From the NCBI GenBank assembly GCA_031260295.1, contig JAIRKE010000001.1:124001-188000 (forward strand): a stretch of 64,000 nucleotides of DNA, in the 5' to 3' direction. A program made the translations under genes and the position numbers. The stretch is from Azonexus sp. GTDB taxonomy: Bacteria; Pseudomonadota; Gammaproteobacteria; Burkholderiales; Rhodocyclaceae. The first letter of the stretch is position 1. Each line of letters starts with the position of its first letter. The notes beneath the pieces are model-generated. The model was given only the letters and a program-made list of their open reading frames with translations. It ran no database searches and was not told where the DNA came from. Of this stretch, positions 25,530 through 36,531 are shown one piece after another.

Positions 25530-27422
25530 ATGTTCGACGCAGTCCGCAATAACAGAATGATCACCCAGGCGATCCTCGGCCTGATCGCCATCACCTTCGC
25601 ATTCTTCGGCCTTGAGTCGTATGTCCGTAATTCGGGCTCGGCTGACACCGTGGCCAAAATTGGCGACGTGAAGATCGACCAGCAGCAGTTCCAGCAAGCC
25701 CTGCGCGAGCAGCAGGAACGGCTGCGCACCCAGCTTGGGGGGCAGTTCGACGCCAAGCTGTTCGATACGCCGGAGGCGCGCAAGGCGATTCTCGACGACC
25801 TGATCAACCAGCGCCTGCTGATGCTGGAAGCGAACAAGCGTCGCCTGTTCGTCAGCGATGACGCAGTCCGCCACATCATTCTCGGTATCGAGGCTTTCCA
25901 GGTCGACGGCCAGTTCTCCAACGAACGCTACGAAGCGGCGCTGCGCGGCCAGGGCATGACGCCGGCCGGTTTCGAGGCGCAACTACGCCAGGATCTGACA
26001 TTGCAACAACTGGTCGGCGCCGTGGCCCGTTCGAGCATCACCGCCAATACCGTGCTCGACCGTGTTCTGGCGCTACAGACCGAGCAACGCGACGTTTCGG
26101 AAGTGCGCCTAGCCCTCGAAGACTACTTGGGCAAGGTCAAGCTGGCCGACGGCGCGGCGAAGAAGTACTACGAAGAGAACAGCGAGCAGTTCCGACTGCC
26201 CGAGCAGGCGATGGTCGAGTACGTAGTACTGTCGATGGAGACGCTCGGTGGCCAGATGACGGCCAGCGAAGACGAGATCAAGGCCTGGTACGACAGTCAC
26301 CGTGCGCAGTTCGAGCGGCCCGAGGAGCGCCGCGCCAGCCACATCCTGATCGCCTCGGAAAAGCTTGGCATCGACAAGGCGCGGACCAAGGCCGAGGAGG
26401 TATTGGCCGAGGTGCGCAAGAACCCGGGCAGCTTCGCCGAACTGGCCCGCAAGTATTCCGACGATCCGGGTTCCGCCGGCAAGGGCGGCGACCTCGATTT
26501 CTTCGGCCGCGGCATGATGGTCAAGCCGTTCGAGGATGCCGCCTTTTCCTTGGGAGAAGGCGAGATTTCCGACGTCGTCCAGTCCGATTTCGGTTTCCAC
26601 ATCATTAAGCTGACCGGCATCCATGCCGCCAAAATCAAGCCGCTGGCCGAAGTTCGCGGCCAGATCGAAGCCGAAGTGAAGAAGGCCGCCGCCGCGCGTA
26701 AATTCGCCGAAGCCGCCGAAACCTTCAGCAACACCGTCTACGAGCAAGCCGACAGCTTGGCTCCAGTGGCCGAGATGTTCAATCTCAAGGTCGCCCGTTC
26801 CGGCTGGCTGGGGCGCCAGGCCGATCCGACCAACGGGCCGCTCGCCAATGAAAAGCTGCTGGCCACGCTGTTCAGCGAAGATTCGATCAAAAACCGGCGC
26901 AACACCGAAGCCGTGGAGATTGCGCCAAACACCCTGGTTGCCGCCCGCCTGGTCGATTACAAGCCGGCAACGCTGCAGCCCTTTGAAGGCCTGCAAGCCA
27001 GCATCGAGACCCTGCTGCGCCGCCAGGAGGCTCAAGCGCTGGCGGTCAAGGACGGTGAGGCCCGCCTCGAAGCGCTGCAAAAAGGCGAGGACAAGTTGTC
27101 CTGGAGCGCCGGCAAGGTAGTATCGCGCATGGACACGCGCCAGATTTCGCCGCTGGCGGTGCCGGTGATCTTCCGCATGAATACCGAGCCGCTGCCGGCC
27201 TTTGCTGGCGTCGAGCTGCCCGGCGCCGGCTATGCGCTGTACCGCCTCAACCGCGTCGAAGCCGGCGCAACGGTCGACGCCGCCAGCCGCAAGGCAGCCC
27301 AGGGACAACTGGCCAACCTGGCCGCCCAGGAGGAAATCCGCCTGTATCTGGCAGCCCTGCGCGAGCGCTACAAGGTGCAGATCAACCTGGGCGCGCTGGA
27401 AAGCCAGGCTGGGCGGGAATAA
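25530..27422 (+). CDS. ppiD: Periplasmic folding chaperone / peptidyl-prolyl isomerase PpiD
   Basis: 630 residues. A short cytoplasmic start is followed by one membrane anchor (about 15-33, AILGLIAITFAFFGLESYV), then a SurA/PpiD N-terminal chaperone region. A parvulin domain lies at about 265-360, with RRASHILIAS, FAELARKYSDDPGSAGKGGDL and FGFHIIKLTG. A second degenerate region continues to the C-terminus. It is anchored in the inner membrane facing the periplasm and helps newly exported proteins fold as they leave the Sec channel. A TATCAT hexamer at 25464 may be its -10. Confidence 0.92.
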   Translation: MFDAVRNNRMITQAILGLIAITFAFFGLESYVRNSGSADTVAKIGDVKIDQQQFQQALREQQERLRTQLGGQFDAKLFDTPEARKAILDDLINQRLLMLEANKRRLFVSDDAVRHIILGIEAFQVDGQFSNERYEAALRGQGMTPAGFEAQLRQDLTLQQLVGAVARSSITANTVLDRVLALQTEQRDVSEVRLALEDYLGKVKLADGAAKKYYEENSEQFRLPEQAMVEYVVLSMETLGGQMTASEDEIKAWYDSHRAQFERPEERRASHILIASEKLGIDKARTKAEEVLAEVRKNPGSFAELARKYSDDPGSAGKGGDLDFFGRGMMVKPFEDAAFSLGEGEISDVVQSDFGFHIIKLTGIHAAKIKPLAEVRGQIEAEVKKAAAARKFAEAAETFSNTVYEQADSLAPVAEMFNLKVARSGWLGRQADPTNGPLANEKLLATLFSEDSIKNRRNTEAVEIAPNTLVAARLVDYKPATLQPFEGLQASIETLLRRQEAQALAVKDGEARLEALQKGEDKLSWSAGKVVSRMDTRQISPLAVPVIFRMNTEPLPAFAGVELPGAGYALYRLNRVEAGATVDAASRKAAQGQLANLAAQEEIRLYLAALRERYKVQINLGALESQAGRE

Positions 27423-27433
27423 GGTCTCGGTTG

Positions 27434-29029
27434 TTACGGCAGATAGAACGCAAGGAACGGCTCGCCATTGAATTGCCCGCTGGTGACCTGGGTTGCGGTC
27501 GGTAGCGCGGATTCCGGCAAGGTTCTGGCGATGGTAGCCTTGATGACGACATAGGCGGGTCGGGGCAGGGCGGCGATGGCATCGCCGTCGCGGGGGAATC
27601 GTGGGGCGAGATCGGCGTTGGCGTTGACCAGGTATTTGATTGCCGCGCCGTCGCGCGTCATGCCGAACAGCGCGAGCGTGCCCGGCTGCGTGCGCCGCTG
27701 TGTTTCCACGGCCGCGACAAAATCGGAACTGTCCTGCTTGCGCAAGGTTTCGGGTTCGATGACGAGCACCGCGGCGCTCCACAGCGCGAGCGCGGCGACG
27801 TAGGCGTAGATGACACCACGCTGCGGCGCCGTGACCTTGATGCGCGTGAGCAGGGCGCCGATCTGCAAGGCGGCGAGGACTGCGCAAGGAAGGATCAGCG
27901 ACAGATCCCGATACTCGCTGCGGCGCTGGATGAGGACGAGCGCCGCGATCAGCAGCAGCGGCATCACGGCGAACAGGCGTTCGAGCGCGGCGCGCAGCCA
28001 GCGCAGTTCACGCGATCCGGCTTCGGCCCACGGATAGGCGGCGATCGCGGCCAGCGCTGGCGTGGCCGCGAGAATGTAGCGTGCCTTTTTCGTTTCCGGT
28101 ACGGAAAGACCGGCCAGTATCAGCAGCGCCGACGCCGCGAGGGCAAGTACGAGTTGCAGCGCTGCGCTTCGCGGCTGTCGCAGCAGCGGGCGCACGAGCA
28201 GCGCCAGTGTTAGCACGGCCAGCGGATAGCTCAACGCGTAATTACCGAACGAACTGGTGAAATAGTAAAACGGCCTTGACCCATCCTGCGCTTCGAGGCG
28301 GCCGGCGACCTGCATGCGCACCACCTCCCGCACGAAATCGGCGCCGTGCTGCCAGTAGGCGAGCGCGAGCAGGGCGAGCCACAGCAGCGCCAGCAGTAAT
28401 GCCGCCTTGATGGCGAAATGCAGTAGCGAGCGCCACTGCGAACTCAGCGCGTAGTAGCTGATGACGGCGCTGGCGGGAATCACGATGCCGAGCGGGCCGC
28501 GCACGCAGAAACCGAGAACCAGCACGAGCGGCAGCCAGCACCGCAGCCGAGGTTGCGCCGCGCGGTCCGCGCTGTACGCCAGATAGAAGGCCAGCAGCGT
28601 GAGCGTCGCGACCATCTGGTCGAGCGAGATGGCGCGCGCCTCGGCGAGGAAGGTCACCGTCATTACTTGCAGGCACAGCGCCAGCCGCGCCCAGTCCTTG
28701 GAGTGGGGCGCCAGCAGGCGATACAGGATGACCAGATTGAGCGCGGCGGCGAGCGCGGTCGGTAGCGCGGCGCTGAAGCGGGTGACGGCCCCGAAAGGCA
28801 GCGAAAAGAGCGCGATCAACAGCGTTCCGGTTACCGGATAATCGGGATAGGGTTCCCCCCAGGTGGTCGGAAACCAGCTTGGGCCGTGCCGTAGCATTTC
28901 CTGCGCGAACACCGCGAAACGGCTTTCAAAACCGATGAAGGGTTGCTGCCACAGTCCGGCCATGAACAGCAGCAGGCCGATGCCGCCGAGCAGCCAGCTC
29001 TCGCGACGAATCGCGGCGGCGTCGCTCAT
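27434..29029 (-). CDS. arnT: ArnT-like glycosyltransferase (GT39/GT83), lipid A L-Ara4N transferase
   Basis: 531 residues with about 11-12 membrane segments. The first periplasmic loop after helix 1 carries the conserved acidic region [14 protein letters not shown] and later [16 protein letters not shown], as in ArnT/PMT enzymes that use polyprenyl-phosphate sugars. The soluble C-terminal domain is short. It would transfer 4-amino-4-deoxy-L-arabinose from undecaprenyl phosphate to lipid A in the periplasmic leaflet and so reduce its negative charge. The ATG overlaps the arnC stop as ATGA. Assignment is by pathway context as well as fold; other GT39 enzymes look alike. Confidence 0.8.
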   Translation of the reverse strand: MSDAAAIRRESWLLGGIGLLLFMAGLWQQPFIGFESRFAVFAQEMLRHGPSWFPTTWGEPYPDYPVTGTLLIALFSLPFGAVTRFSAALPTALAAALNLVILYRLLAPHSKDWARLALCLQVMTVTFLAEARAISLDQMVATLTLLAFYLAYSADRAAQPRLRCWLPLVLVLGFCVRGPLGIVIPASAVISYYALSSQWRSLLHFAIKAALLLALLWLALLALAYWQHGADFVREVVRMQVAGRLEAQDGSRPFYYFTSSFGNYALSYPLAVLTLALLVRPLLRQPRSAALQLVLALAASALLILAGLSVPETKKARYILAATPALAAIAAYPWAEAGSRELRWLRAALERLFAVMPLLLIAALVLIQRRSEYRDLSLILPCAVLAALQIGALLTRIKVTAPQRGVIYAYVAALALWSAAVLVIEPETLRKQDSSDFVAAVETQRRTQPGTLALFGMTRDGAAIKYLVNANADLAPRFPRDGDAIAALPRPAYVVIKATIARTLPESALPTATQVTSGQFNGEPFLAFYLP

Positions 29030-30030
29030 GAGCGGGATGGCGCGATGGCGTCTGGTTGCGGTTCGCTCCCGGCGCCGTGCTCGACAACTTGATCGATGAT
29101 TTCCTCGATGATGAAGCGCGGACGCGCCCGCACGTCGGTATAGATGCGCCCGATGTATTCGCCCAGGAGGCCGAAGCTCATGAATTGCGCGCCGATGAAA
29201 ATGAACAGGATGGCGAATAGCGGGAAGACGCCGCCCACGCCCCAGGCCGCGCCGTAGATGATGCGCAGCGTCAGCAAGAGCAGCGCGAACAGCGTGCCGG
29301 CCGCCGCGATGGCGCCGCCGACAAAGGACAACAGACGCAGCGGCGCGGTCGTCATCGCGGTCAAGAGATCAAATTGCAGATTGATCAGCTTGAACACGCT
29401 GTACTTGGAATCGCCGGCGGCGCGCTCCTCGTGCCGCACCGGGATTTCCGTGGTGTGGCGCGCAAACGAATTGGCCAGCATGGGGATGAAGGTGCTGCGT
29501 TCGTCGCAGCGCAGCATGGTGTCGACGATGTGGCGGCGATAGGCGCGCAACATGCAGCCGTAATCAGTCATCTGTACCCCGGTGGCGCGGCGCACGAAAC
29601 CATTGACGACGCGCGATGCGAGGCGGCGGAACAGGCTGTCCTGACGCAACTGGCGCACCGTGCCGACCACTTCGTAGCCTTCCTCGGCGGCGCGGATCAG
29701 CTTCGGAATCTCTTCCGGCGGGTTTTGCAGATCGGCGTCGAGGGTGACGATCAAATCGCCGCGCGCCCGCGAGAAACCCGCCATCACCGCCGCGTGCTGG
29801 CCGTAGTTGCGATTCAAAATGACGCCGACGAACAGCGGGTCGGCCGCTGCCGCGCGGATGAGTTCGGCGGAATCATCGCGGCTGCCGTCATCGACGAGAA
29901 TGATCTCGGCGGGCAGGCCGAGTTGCTGGACCACGGCGCGGCAGCGTTCGCACAACGCTGGCAGGTTGTCCTGCTCGTTGTAGACGGGGATGACGATGGA
30001 CAGGAATTCAATACGGTGTGGGCGCGGCAT
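29026..30030 (-). CDS. arnC: Undecaprenyl-phosphate 4-deoxy-4-formamido-L-arabinose transferase
   Basis: 334 residues. A GT2 domain (about 8-235) begins [17 protein letters not shown], with VDDGSRDDS, the DXD-like [11 protein letters not shown] and a late GCMLRAYRR region. Two C-terminal membrane helices follow. It joins UDP-L-Ara4FN to undecaprenyl phosphate at the cytoplasmic face. ATG 30030 is supported by AAGG upstream and gives the family N-terminus; the frame continuing to 30471 is antisense shadow of arnB. The arnB stop lies five bases upstream and arnT overlaps downstream. Confidence 0.88.
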   Translation of the reverse strand: MPRPHRIEFLSIVIPVYNEQDNLPALCERCRAVVQQLGLPAEIILVDDGSRDDSAELIRAAAADPLFVGVILNRNYGQHAAVMAGFSRARGDLIVTLDADLQNPPEEIPKLIRAAEEGYEVVGTVRQLRQDSLFRRLASRVVNGFVRRATGVQMTDYGCMLRAYRRHIVDTMLRCDERSTFIPMLANSFARHTTEIPVRHEERAAGDSKYSVFKLINLQFDLLTAMTTAPLRLLSFVGGAIAAAGTLFALLLLTLRIIYGAAWGVGGVFPLFAILFIFIGAQFMSFGLLGEYIGRIYTDVRARPRFIIEEIIDQVVEHGAGSEPQPDAIAPSRS

Positions 30031-30035
30031 GGGGA

Positions 30036-31196
30036 TTACCTTGTTGTGAGCACAGTGCGCATGGCCTGGACGACGCGCTCGACGTCGGCGGCGGTCATGT
30101 CGGGGAAGAGCGGCAGCGAGCAGATGCGCGCGGAGTTCCACTCGGTGTTGGGCAGCGCATGGGGCAGGGGAGCGCCGGATTTTGCGTGCAACTCCCGGTA
30201 GTATTTTTGCTGGTGCACGGCGCGGAAGTGGATGCCGCAGCCGATGCCCTGGGCCTTCATCGCTTCGATGAAGGTGTCGCGTTCCGGCACGCGCACGACG
30301 AACAGATGCCAACTGTGTTTGTGCGGCCAGGCCGGAGCGGCCAGCGGCTGTACCTGCGGCTGCTCTTGCGATAACTCGCGCAGCAACTCGTGGTAACGCG
30401 CGGCGAGTTCGGCGCGGCGCGCGTTGATGCGGTCGAGCCGCGCCAACTGGCTCGTGGCCAGCACCGAGCACATATCGGGCAGGTTGTACTTGAAGCCCGG
30501 CTCCATCACTTCGGCCTGCGGGTTGCGCCCCTGCGTCGCGCGGTCGTAGGCATCGACGCCCAAGCCGTGGAAACGCAGCCGGCGCAGCTTGGCCGCCAGT
30601 TCGTCGTCATCGGTGACGAGCACGCCGCCCTCGGCGGCGGTGACGTTCTTGATTGCCTGCAACGAAAAGATGCTGTCGGCGCCGCGCCCGACCGGGATGC
30701 CCTTGTAGAGCGTGCCGAGCGCGTGAGCGGTGTCCTCCAGCAGCGGGATGCCGTGCGCGGCGGCAAGCGCGCGGATGGGGTCGAGATCGAGCGGCGCGCC
30801 GGCAAAATGGACGGGGATGATCAGTTTCGTGCGTGGTGTGATGGCGCGCTCGATGGCGTCCGCGGTCGTCATCAGGTTGTCGCGGTCAACATCGACATAG
30901 ACCGGCGTCGCGCCGAGCAGCGTGATCAGGTTGACGGTCGATACCCAGGTCAGCGATGGCGTGATGACCTCCGCGCCGGGGCCGATTCCCTTCGCCAGCA
31001 GGTAAAGATGCAGCGCGGCGGTGGCAGAGGACATCGCCACGGCGTGACGCGCGCCGGTCAACTCGCAGAACGCGGCTTCGAGCGCGGCGGTCTTGGCGCC
31101 GGTGGTGATCCAGCCGGAATTCAAGACCGCGGTGACGGCGGCGATGTCATCGGGGCTGATCTGCGGTCGGCAGAAGGGCAGGAAGGTTTCTGACAT
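30036..31196 (-). CDS. arnB: UDP-4-amino-4-deoxy-L-arabinose-oxoglutarate aminotransferase
   Basis: 386 residues of the DegT/DnrJ/EryC1/StrS aminotransferase family. SSATAALHL near residue 56 binds the PLP phosphate, [10 protein letters not shown] holds the Asp that contacts the pyridine ring, and [15 protein letters not shown] has the Lys forming the Schiff base. It transfers an amino group from glutamate to UDP-4-keto-pentose to give UDP-L-Ara4N. It is the first gene of the leftward arn arm. A second arm with arnA-arnD-arnE-arnF starts on the other side of asmA. Confidence 0.9.
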   Translation of the reverse strand: MSETFLPFCRPQISPDDIAAVTAVLNSGWITTGAKTAALEAAFCELTGARHAVAMSSATAALHLYLLAKGIGPGAEVITPSLTWVSTVNLITLLGATPVYVDVDRDNLMTTADAIERAITPRTKLIIPVHFAGAPLDLDPIRALAAAHGIPLLEDTAHALGTLYKGIPVGRGADSIFSLQAIKNVTAAEGGVLVTDDDELAAKLRRLRFHGLGVDAYDRATQGRNPQAEVMEPGFKYNLPDMCSVLATSQLARLDRINARRAELAARYHELLRELSQEQPQVQPLAAPAWPHKHSWHLFVVRVPERDTFIEAMKAQGIGCGIHFRAVHQQKYYRELHAKSGAPLPHALPNTEWNSARICSLPLFPDMTAADVERVVQAMRTVLTTR

Positions 31197-31318
31197 GGGC
31201 TTGGGGTCCGTCGATCAAAACGGCGGCAGTGTAGCGAATTCCCGGCTGCCGCGCACGGCTGGGACGGGAATCCAGGGCGCTTGCATAAATGCGTGTGTCA
31301 TTGAGTGGGGCGCGGTGT

Positions 31319-31352
31319 AGCCCCCCTTGCCCCGTTTGGCGGGGAGAGGGGG
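31319..31352. repeat. REP-like GC-rich palindrome between arnB and asmA
   Basis: CCCCCCTTGCCCCG is followed by TTTGG and CGGGGAGAGGGGG, an imperfect palindrome related to the C/G-rich repeat at 1296-1390. A separate stem GCGGCAG (31223-31229) / CTGCCGC (31246-31252) lies nearer arnB. The asmA stop is 54 bases further on. Confidence 0.45.
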
Positions 31353-31405
31353 TGCGTTCTGCCCTTGGTGGAGCCTCAAGCATCGGGGAATAACGAGCGA
31401 GAGGG

Positions 31406-33517
31406 CTATTTTTTGAACAGCCCCTTGATGGCGCTGCCGGCCTTGCCGGTGACTTCCTTTGCTTTGGCCTTGGCGGCTTCCGCCGTCAGGCTGGCGAATT
31501 CGAGATTGTAGGAAAGATTGTCGAAGGGGCCGGAGAGGCGCACCGGGATGGTGATTCCGCTCAGGTATTCGAGATCCTTGCCGCCTTGTCCGCCGGCGGT
31601 CGGCACCACGGTGGCTCTGGCCAGATAGTTGATCCGGCCTTCGCCGATGTCGATGTCGCCCGCGCCGGTCAGGCGGATGAAGGGTGATTTCATGCTCAGG
31701 TCGTCGTTGCGCGCAACCCCCCTGGCGATGCGGAAGGAGGCCGTGAGTTCGGAAAAATCCGTCTTGTCGGTCTGCCTCGCCTTCTGGCTGGCGTCCTTCC
31801 GGGTGGAAAACAGCGCCTTCGTCTCGCGGAAGGTTCTGGCGAGGTCGATGCCCTTGATGGCGCCGTTGCGTACATTCAGGCTGGCCGTGCCGGCCAGTCC
31901 TTTCTTCATCGCCGTTACGGTATTGCCGGCGGTGGTGATGTCGAGCGCAAGGCTGCCACGGCCTTCCAGCGCGTTCATGTCGAGGGCATCCTGCATCAGC
32001 GGATTGAGGCTCACGTCGACAAGATTCAGCTTGGCCGCTACCTGATTGGTGTTGGCGTCCAGCGACAGCGTGCCGGCCAGGCTGCCATTGTAGAGTTGCG
32101 CCGTCGGCGCGAGGTCGAGCCGGCCATTGGCGAGTTTGATTTCCAGGCGTACCTGGCTGGCCTTCACATTGGCCGCTTGCAATTGGCCGACCTTGAGAAC
32201 GCCGTTGGCGGAAAGGCCCTTGAGCGCGGAAAAGTCGAGGGGCGAGTCGATGGACGATTCCGCCGCCGGCTGGCCGCCGCCCTTGCCGGGCGCGGCCTTT
32301 TTGGGCGGCAGGTATTTGTCGATATTGAGTTGGTCGATATCGACATCGAAGCCGAGCGCGAGCGGGGAGAAGCGGGAAATGTGGAGCTTCGCGGCGATGG
32401 CGCTTTCGTCCAGTTTGCCGTTGAGGTCGGGCAGTTCCAGAATCTGCTTTTCCAGATTGGCCGTTACTGGCGAGGTCAGCGCGCCCTTGAGCCTCATGTC
32501 GCCCTGACGCGCATCGAAGTCGATGGCTAGCTTGCCGATGCGCAGGATCCGTCCTTTACCCTCCAGGCCGGTCAGCGCGATCTTGGCCTCGAGTTGGCGC
32601 TGCGCGCCGTTGAGCTTGAACATGGCATGCGCCGCCGCGCCGCTCGCCTGATCGGCCGCCAGTTCGAGCCTGGGCGCCTCCAGCTTGGCCGCGAAGGGGT
32701 CGCCCGCAGCCTTGCCCTGTACCGTCAGCGCGAGGCCGTCGACAGAGACTTCGCCGGCGCCGCCCAATTGCAGGGCCGTCGCGGTCAGCGCCAGATCAAG
32801 CCCTTTCATCTCGGCGGCATCGCCGGTCAGATGCAGGTCGAGTTTGGCGAGGGCGACATTTTTCTGGTCGAGGTCGTAGCGATATTCGCCTTTCGCGGCA
32901 AACTGCGCCGCCAGCAGCGGATTCTTGCTCGAGAGCTGTAGCGAAAGATCGAAGCGGTCGCTGGCGGCATTCGCCAAGCGGCCGGTTTTCAAATTGAGCG
33001 CGGAGATCGTCAGTTCCTGCCCGGCCTCTTCGTCCCGCCAACCGAATTCGCCATTGATGATGCGCACGCCGGCGAGTTCGAAGCGCGGCATCGGCGCATC
33101 ATCCTTCTCGCTCTTCTCGTCCACTCCCAGCAGGTCGTCGATATTCATGCGCCCGTCCTTGGAGCGCACCAGTTTGGCTTTGATGCCATCAAGCTCGACG
33201 CTATCCACCACCACCCGTTTCGCCAGGAGCGGCCACAGGCGCAAGGAAATGCGGGCGCCCTCCAGCGAGGCGAAAACCTGCTCGCTCTGGCGTTCCGACA
33301 GCGTGGCCTGGCCCAGCCGCACACTGATGGAAGGGAAAAAGGAAAGCGCCAGATCGCCCTCGATTTTCAGGCTGCGCTGGGTCTTTTCCTGTACCAGTTG
33401 GGTGATTTCGCCTTTCCACCGATTGGCATCGAAGGTGGCTGCGATGAATACGGTAACCACCGCCAACACGGTGACCAGTCCAGCCAACCCCCAGGCGAGG
33501 ATTTTCCGAATCTTCAT
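31406..33517 (-). CDS. asmA: AsmA family protein
   Basis: 703 residues. One N-terminal membrane helix (about 7-29) is followed by the conserved FDANRWKGEI / LSFFPSISVRLG region and a long beta-rich body. The C-terminal AsmA domain is near 520-680, with SPFIRLTGAGDIDIGEGRINY. AsmA-like proteins are large periplasmic bridges related to eukaryotic lipid-transfer proteins and influence phospholipid delivery to the outer membrane and assembly of outer-membrane proteins. ATG 33517 is chosen because AAGGAG is seven bases upstream, while GTG 33523 would be too close. It is placed between the two arms of the arn cluster. Confidence 0.9.
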   Translation of the reverse strand: MKIRKILAWGLAGLVTVLAVVTVFIAATFDANRWKGEITQLVQEKTQRSLKIEGDLALSFFPSISVRLGQATLSERQSEQVFASLEGARISLRLWPLLAKRVVVDSVELDGIKAKLVRSKDGRMNIDDLLGVDEKSEKDDAPMPRFELAGVRIINGEFGWRDEEAGQELTISALNLKTGRLANAASDRFDLSLQLSSKNPLLAAQFAAKGEYRYDLDQKNVALAKLDLHLTGDAAEMKGLDLALTATALQLGGAGEVSVDGLALTVQGKAAGDPFAAKLEAPRLELAADQASGAAAHAMFKLNGAQRQLEAKIALTGLEGKGRILRIGKLAIDFDARQGDMRLKGALTSPVTANLEKQILELPDLNGKLDESAIAAKLHISRFSPLALGFDVDIDQLNIDKYLPPKKAAPGKGGGQPAAESSIDSPLDFSALKGLSANGVLKVGQLQAANVKASQVRLEIKLANGRLDLAPTAQLYNGSLAGTLSLDANTNQVAAKLNLVDVSLNPLMQDALDMNALEGRGSLALDITTAGNTVTAMKKGLAGTASLNVRNGAIKGIDLARTFRETKALFSTRKDASQKARQTDKTDFSELTASFRIARGVARNDDLSMKSPFIRLTGAGDIDIGEGRINYLARATVVPTAGGQGGKDLEYLSGITIPVRLSGPFDNLSYNLEFASLTAEAAKAKAKEVTGKAGSAIKGLFKK

Positions 33518-33569
33518 GAACACGCTCCTTCGTCACGGCTATTGCGATTTTAATTTTTCCGCCGCCGGT

Positions 33570-33597
33570 TTGTCAGGCTGACGCCGCGTAGTACACT
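33570..33597 (+). promoter_or_regulatory. Sigma-70 type promoter for arnADEF
   Basis: TTGTCA (33570-33575), a 16-bp spacer, and TACACT (33592-33597). It lies 35 bases before the arnA ATG in the divergent gap between asmA and arnA. Confidence 0.55.
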
Positions 33598-33631
33598 GCC
33601 CGCCTTTCCTGAGCTACCGAGGACTTCACAC

Positions 33632-35611
33632 ATGAAAACAATCGTGTTCGCCTATCACGATTTTGGTTGTAGCGGAATTCGCGCGTTGCGCGCGGCGGGT
33701 TTCGACATCGTGGCCGTATTCACGCACCGTGACAATCCTCAGGAAAATATTTTCTTTGAATCGGTGGCGCGACTGTGCGCGGAACTGGATATTCCCGTGC
33801 ATGTCCCGGATGCCATCGACCATCCGCTGTGGCAGCAGCAGATTGCCGCGCTGGCCCCCGATTTTATCTTTTCGTTCTACTACCGCCAGTTGATTCCGGC
33901 GTCCATCCTGGACCAGGCGAAGAAGGGCGCGTTCAACCTGCACGGCTCGCTGCTGCCGCATTACCGTGGCCGCTCGCCGCTGAACTGGGCGATGCTGAAC
34001 GGCGAGCAGGTTACCGGCATTACCCTGCATCACATGGTCGAGCGCGCCGATGCCGGCGACATCGTCGGTCAGGTCGAGGTGAAGATCGAGCCGGACGACT
34101 ACGTGCAGCAAGTGCATCGCAAACAAGTGACGGCGGGGCAGCAACTGCTGGCCGAGTGCCTGCCCGCCATCGCCGCCGGCAACGCGCCGCGTACCGCGCA
34201 GGACATCAGCAAGGGCAATTACGTCGGTCGCCGCCACCCGGAAGATGGCGCGATTGATTGGAGCCTGAGCGCCACGGTGGTGCGCAATCTGGTGCGCGCC
34301 GTCGCCCAGCCGTTCCCCGGCGCGTTTTCTTATGCCGGCAGCCGCAAGATCATCGTCTGGGAGGCCGATGTCGTCGAGATGAAACCGGCGCAGACGCCCG
34401 GCACCATCCTGTCGACGCAGCCCTTGACCGTGGCCTGCGGGCAGGGCGCGCTGACCATCCGGGTCGGTCAGGTTGATGGCGGCATCTGCCAGTCCGGTCC
34501 GCAACTGGCGCGCGAATTGAACCTGGTCGATGGTATCCGCCTGGGCGCGATGGCGATGCCCGCGCCGCGCCGCCAGCGGCTGCTGATCCTCGGCGTCAAT
34601 GGCTTCATCGGCAATCATCTGACCGAGCGCCTGCTGGCCAGCGGCAAATACGAAGTGTATGGCATGGACCGCAGCAACACGGCGATCTCGCGCCTGCTCG
34701 ATCAGCCGCACTTTCATTTCCTCGAAGGCGATATCACCATTCACCGCGAATGGCTTGAATATCACATCAGCAAGTGCGACATCGTGCTGCCGCTGGTCGC
34801 CATCGCCACGCCCATCGAATACACGCGCAATCCGCTGCGCGTCTTCGAGCTGGATTTCGAGGAAAATCTCAAGATCATCCGCGATTGCGTGCGCTTCAAC
34901 AAACGGGTGATTTTCCCCTCCACCTCCGAGGTCTATGGCATGTGCCAGGAGGATGAGTTCGACGAGGACAACTCGTCGCTGGTGCTCGGGCCGATCAACA
35001 AGCAGCGCTGGATTTATTCCGCCAGCAAGCAATTGCTCGATCGCGTCATCTGGGCCTACGGCGATCGCGGCCTGCGCTTCACGCTGTTCCGTCCGTTCAA
35101 CTGGATGGGGCCGCGCTTGGACAGCCTGGATTCGGCGCGCATCGGCAGCTCGCGCGCCATCACGCAGTTGATCCTGAACCTGGTCGAAGGCACGCCGATT
35201 CGCCTGATCGACGGCGGCGAGCAACGCCGCTGCTTCACCGACATCGCCGACGGCATCGACGCGCTGTTCCGCATCATCGAGAATGACAAGGACGCCTGCA
35301 ACGGCAAGATCATCAACGTCGGCAATCCGCAAAACGAGGCCAGCATCCGCGAACTGGCGGAAATGCTGCTCGATGCGTTCAACAAGCATCCGCTGCGCGA
35401 CCGCTTCCCGCCGTTCGCCGGCTTCAAGGTAATCGAGAGCAGTTCCTATTACGGCAACGGCTATCAGGATGTGCAGTTCCGGCGGCCGAGTATCCGCAAC
35501 GCCAACCGTTATCTCGGCTGGCAGCCCAGCGTGCCGCTGCGGAACACCATCGAAACCACGCTCGACTTCTTCCTGCGTTCGGCCATCGCGGAAACGGAAG
35601 CGGGCCGTTGA
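33632..35611 (+). CDS. arnA: Bifunctional UDP-L-Ara4N formyltransferase / UDP-glucuronate decarboxylase
   Basis: 659 residues, like E. coli ArnA (660). The N-terminal formyltransferase (about 1-300) has [19 protein letters not shown] with the Asn and His of the active site, and an Asp in [11 protein letters not shown]. The C-terminal SDR domain (about 313-659) has [10 protein letters not shown] for [12 protein letters not shown] (Ser/Glu) and [11 protein letters not shown] with the YxxxK pair. It oxidatively decarboxylates UDP-GlcA to the 4-keto-pentose and also N-formylates UDP-L-Ara4N, feeding ArnB and ArnC. It is the first gene of the rightward arm and overlaps arnD by TTGA. Confidence 0.95.
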   Translation: MKTIVFAYHDFGCSGIRALRAAGFDIVAVFTHRDNPQENIFFESVARLCAELDIPVHVPDAIDHPLWQQQIAALAPDFIFSFYYRQLIPASILDQAKKGAFNLHGSLLPHYRGRSPLNWAMLNGEQVTGITLHHMVERADAGDIVGQVEVKIEPDDYVQQVHRKQVTAGQQLLAECLPAIAAGNAPRTAQDISKGNYVGRRHPEDGAIDWSLSATVVRNLVRAVAQPFPGAFSYAGSRKIIVWEADVVEMKPAQTPGTILSTQPLTVACGQGALTIRVGQVDGGICQSGPQLARELNLVDGIRLGAMAMPAPRRQRLLILGVNGFIGNHLTERLLASGKYEVYGMDRSNTAISRLLDQPHFHFLEGDITIHREWLEYHISKCDIVLPLVAIATPIEYTRNPLRVFELDFEENLKIIRDCVRFNKRVIFPSTSEVYGMCQEDEFDEDNSSLVLGPINKQRWIYSASKQLLDRVIWAYGDRGLRFTLFRPFNWMGPRLDSLDSARIGSSRAITQLILNLVEGTPIRLIDGGEQRRCFTDIADGIDALFRIIENDKDACNGKIINVGNPQNEASIRELAEMLLDAFNKHPLRDRFPPFAGFKVIESSSYYGNGYQDVQFRRPSIRNANRYLGWQPSVPLRNTIETTLDFFLRSAIAETEAGR

Positions 35612-36531
35612 GCGCCGTCGCGCAGGCGCCGCAGTTACCATTGCTGCCGGTCGGCCTGCGCGTCGACGTCGACACCTTTCGCGGCACGCGCGACGGCGTG
35701 CCGGCGCTGGTCGAGTTATTTGCCCAACATTCGGTGCGCGCGTCTTTCTTCATGAGCGTCGGTCCCGACAACATGGGGCGCAATCTGTGGCGGCTCCTGC
35801 GCCCAGCCTTTCTCGCCAAGATGCTGCGCTCGAAGGCGGCCAGCCTGTACGGCTGGGACGTGCTGCTGCGCGGCACGGCGTGGCCCGGCCCGGTTATCGG
35901 TGATTGTCTGCGCGATTGCGTGCGGCTGCCGCATGACGCCGGCCATGAAGTCGGCCTGCATGCTTGGGATCACTACAGTTGGCAAATGCACGTCGATCGC
36001 TATTCACAGGCGATGCAGGCGCGGCATATCCAGCTTGGCTTCGACAAGCTCGGGAATATCCTAGGCTGCGCGCCCCAGTGCTCGGCCACTGCCGGCTGGC
36101 GCAGCAATGAAGCCACGCTGCTCGCCAAGCAGGCATTCCCGTTCGCCTACAATAGCGACTGCCGTGGCACCGCCGCATTTCGTCCTGTCGTCGCTGGCCA
36201 AGTGCTGATACCGCAGATTCCGGTGACACTGCCGACCTACGACGAGCTGATCGGCCGCGACGGCGTCACCGACGCCAACTACAACGCCCGCATCCTCGAC
36301 CGCATGGTTCCGGGGCGGCTCAACGTCTACACGATTCACGCCGAAGTCGAAGGCATCGCGCTGCGCGAGCGCTTCGCCGAACTGCTCGATCTCGCGCGCG
36401 AACGCAACATCTGCTTTCAGCCGCTCGGCGATCTCGATCTCGGCGCGCTGCCGCAATACACGCTCACGCGCGGCGAACTGCCGGGGCGTGAGGGTTGGCT
36501 GGCCGTGCAAGGCGACGCCGCAGCGGTATGA
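35608..36531 (+). CDS. arnD: 4-deoxy-4-formamido-L-arabinose-phosphoundecaprenol deformylase
   Basis: 307 residues of the polysaccharide-deacetylase (NodB) fold. The metal site is suggested by [12 protein letters not shown] (Asp pair) and [11 protein letters not shown] (His residues); a later IHAEVEG supplies the remaining conserved His. It removes the formyl group from undecaprenyl-P-L-Ara4FN before flipping. The start is TTG 35608, which overlaps the arnA stop as TTGA. No other in-frame start closer to the family N-terminus is visible. The stop overlaps the arnE ATG. Confidence 0.9.
   Translation: MSAVAQAPQLPLLPVGLRVDVDTFRGTRDGVPALVELFAQHSVRASFFMSVGPDNMGRNLWRLLRPAFLAKMLRSKAASLYGWDVLLRGTAWPGPVIGDCLRDCVRLPHDAGHEVGLHAWDHYSWQMHVDRYSQAMQARHIQLGFDKLGNILGCAPQCSATAGWRSNEATLLAKQAFPFAYNSDCRGTAAFRPVVAGQVLIPQIPVTLPTYDELIGRDGVTDANYNARILDRMVPGRLNVYTIHAEVEGIALRERFAELLDLARERNICFQPLGDLDLGALPQYTLTRGELPGREGWLAVQGDAAAV

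Noticed and set aside
26109-27887. 592-codon open frame opposite ppiD and the arnT end
   Set aside because: It overlaps two genes with strong family matches and is itself low-complexity.
29026-30471. 481-codon version of arnC
   Set aside because: The extension lies inside arnB in another frame; ATG 30030 gives the normal ArnC N-terminus.
33626-35641. 671-codon open frame on the minus strand opposite arnA
   Set aside because: It mirrors arnA codon by codon, has the Arg/Asp/Gly-rich make-up of high-GC shadow frames, and no family features.
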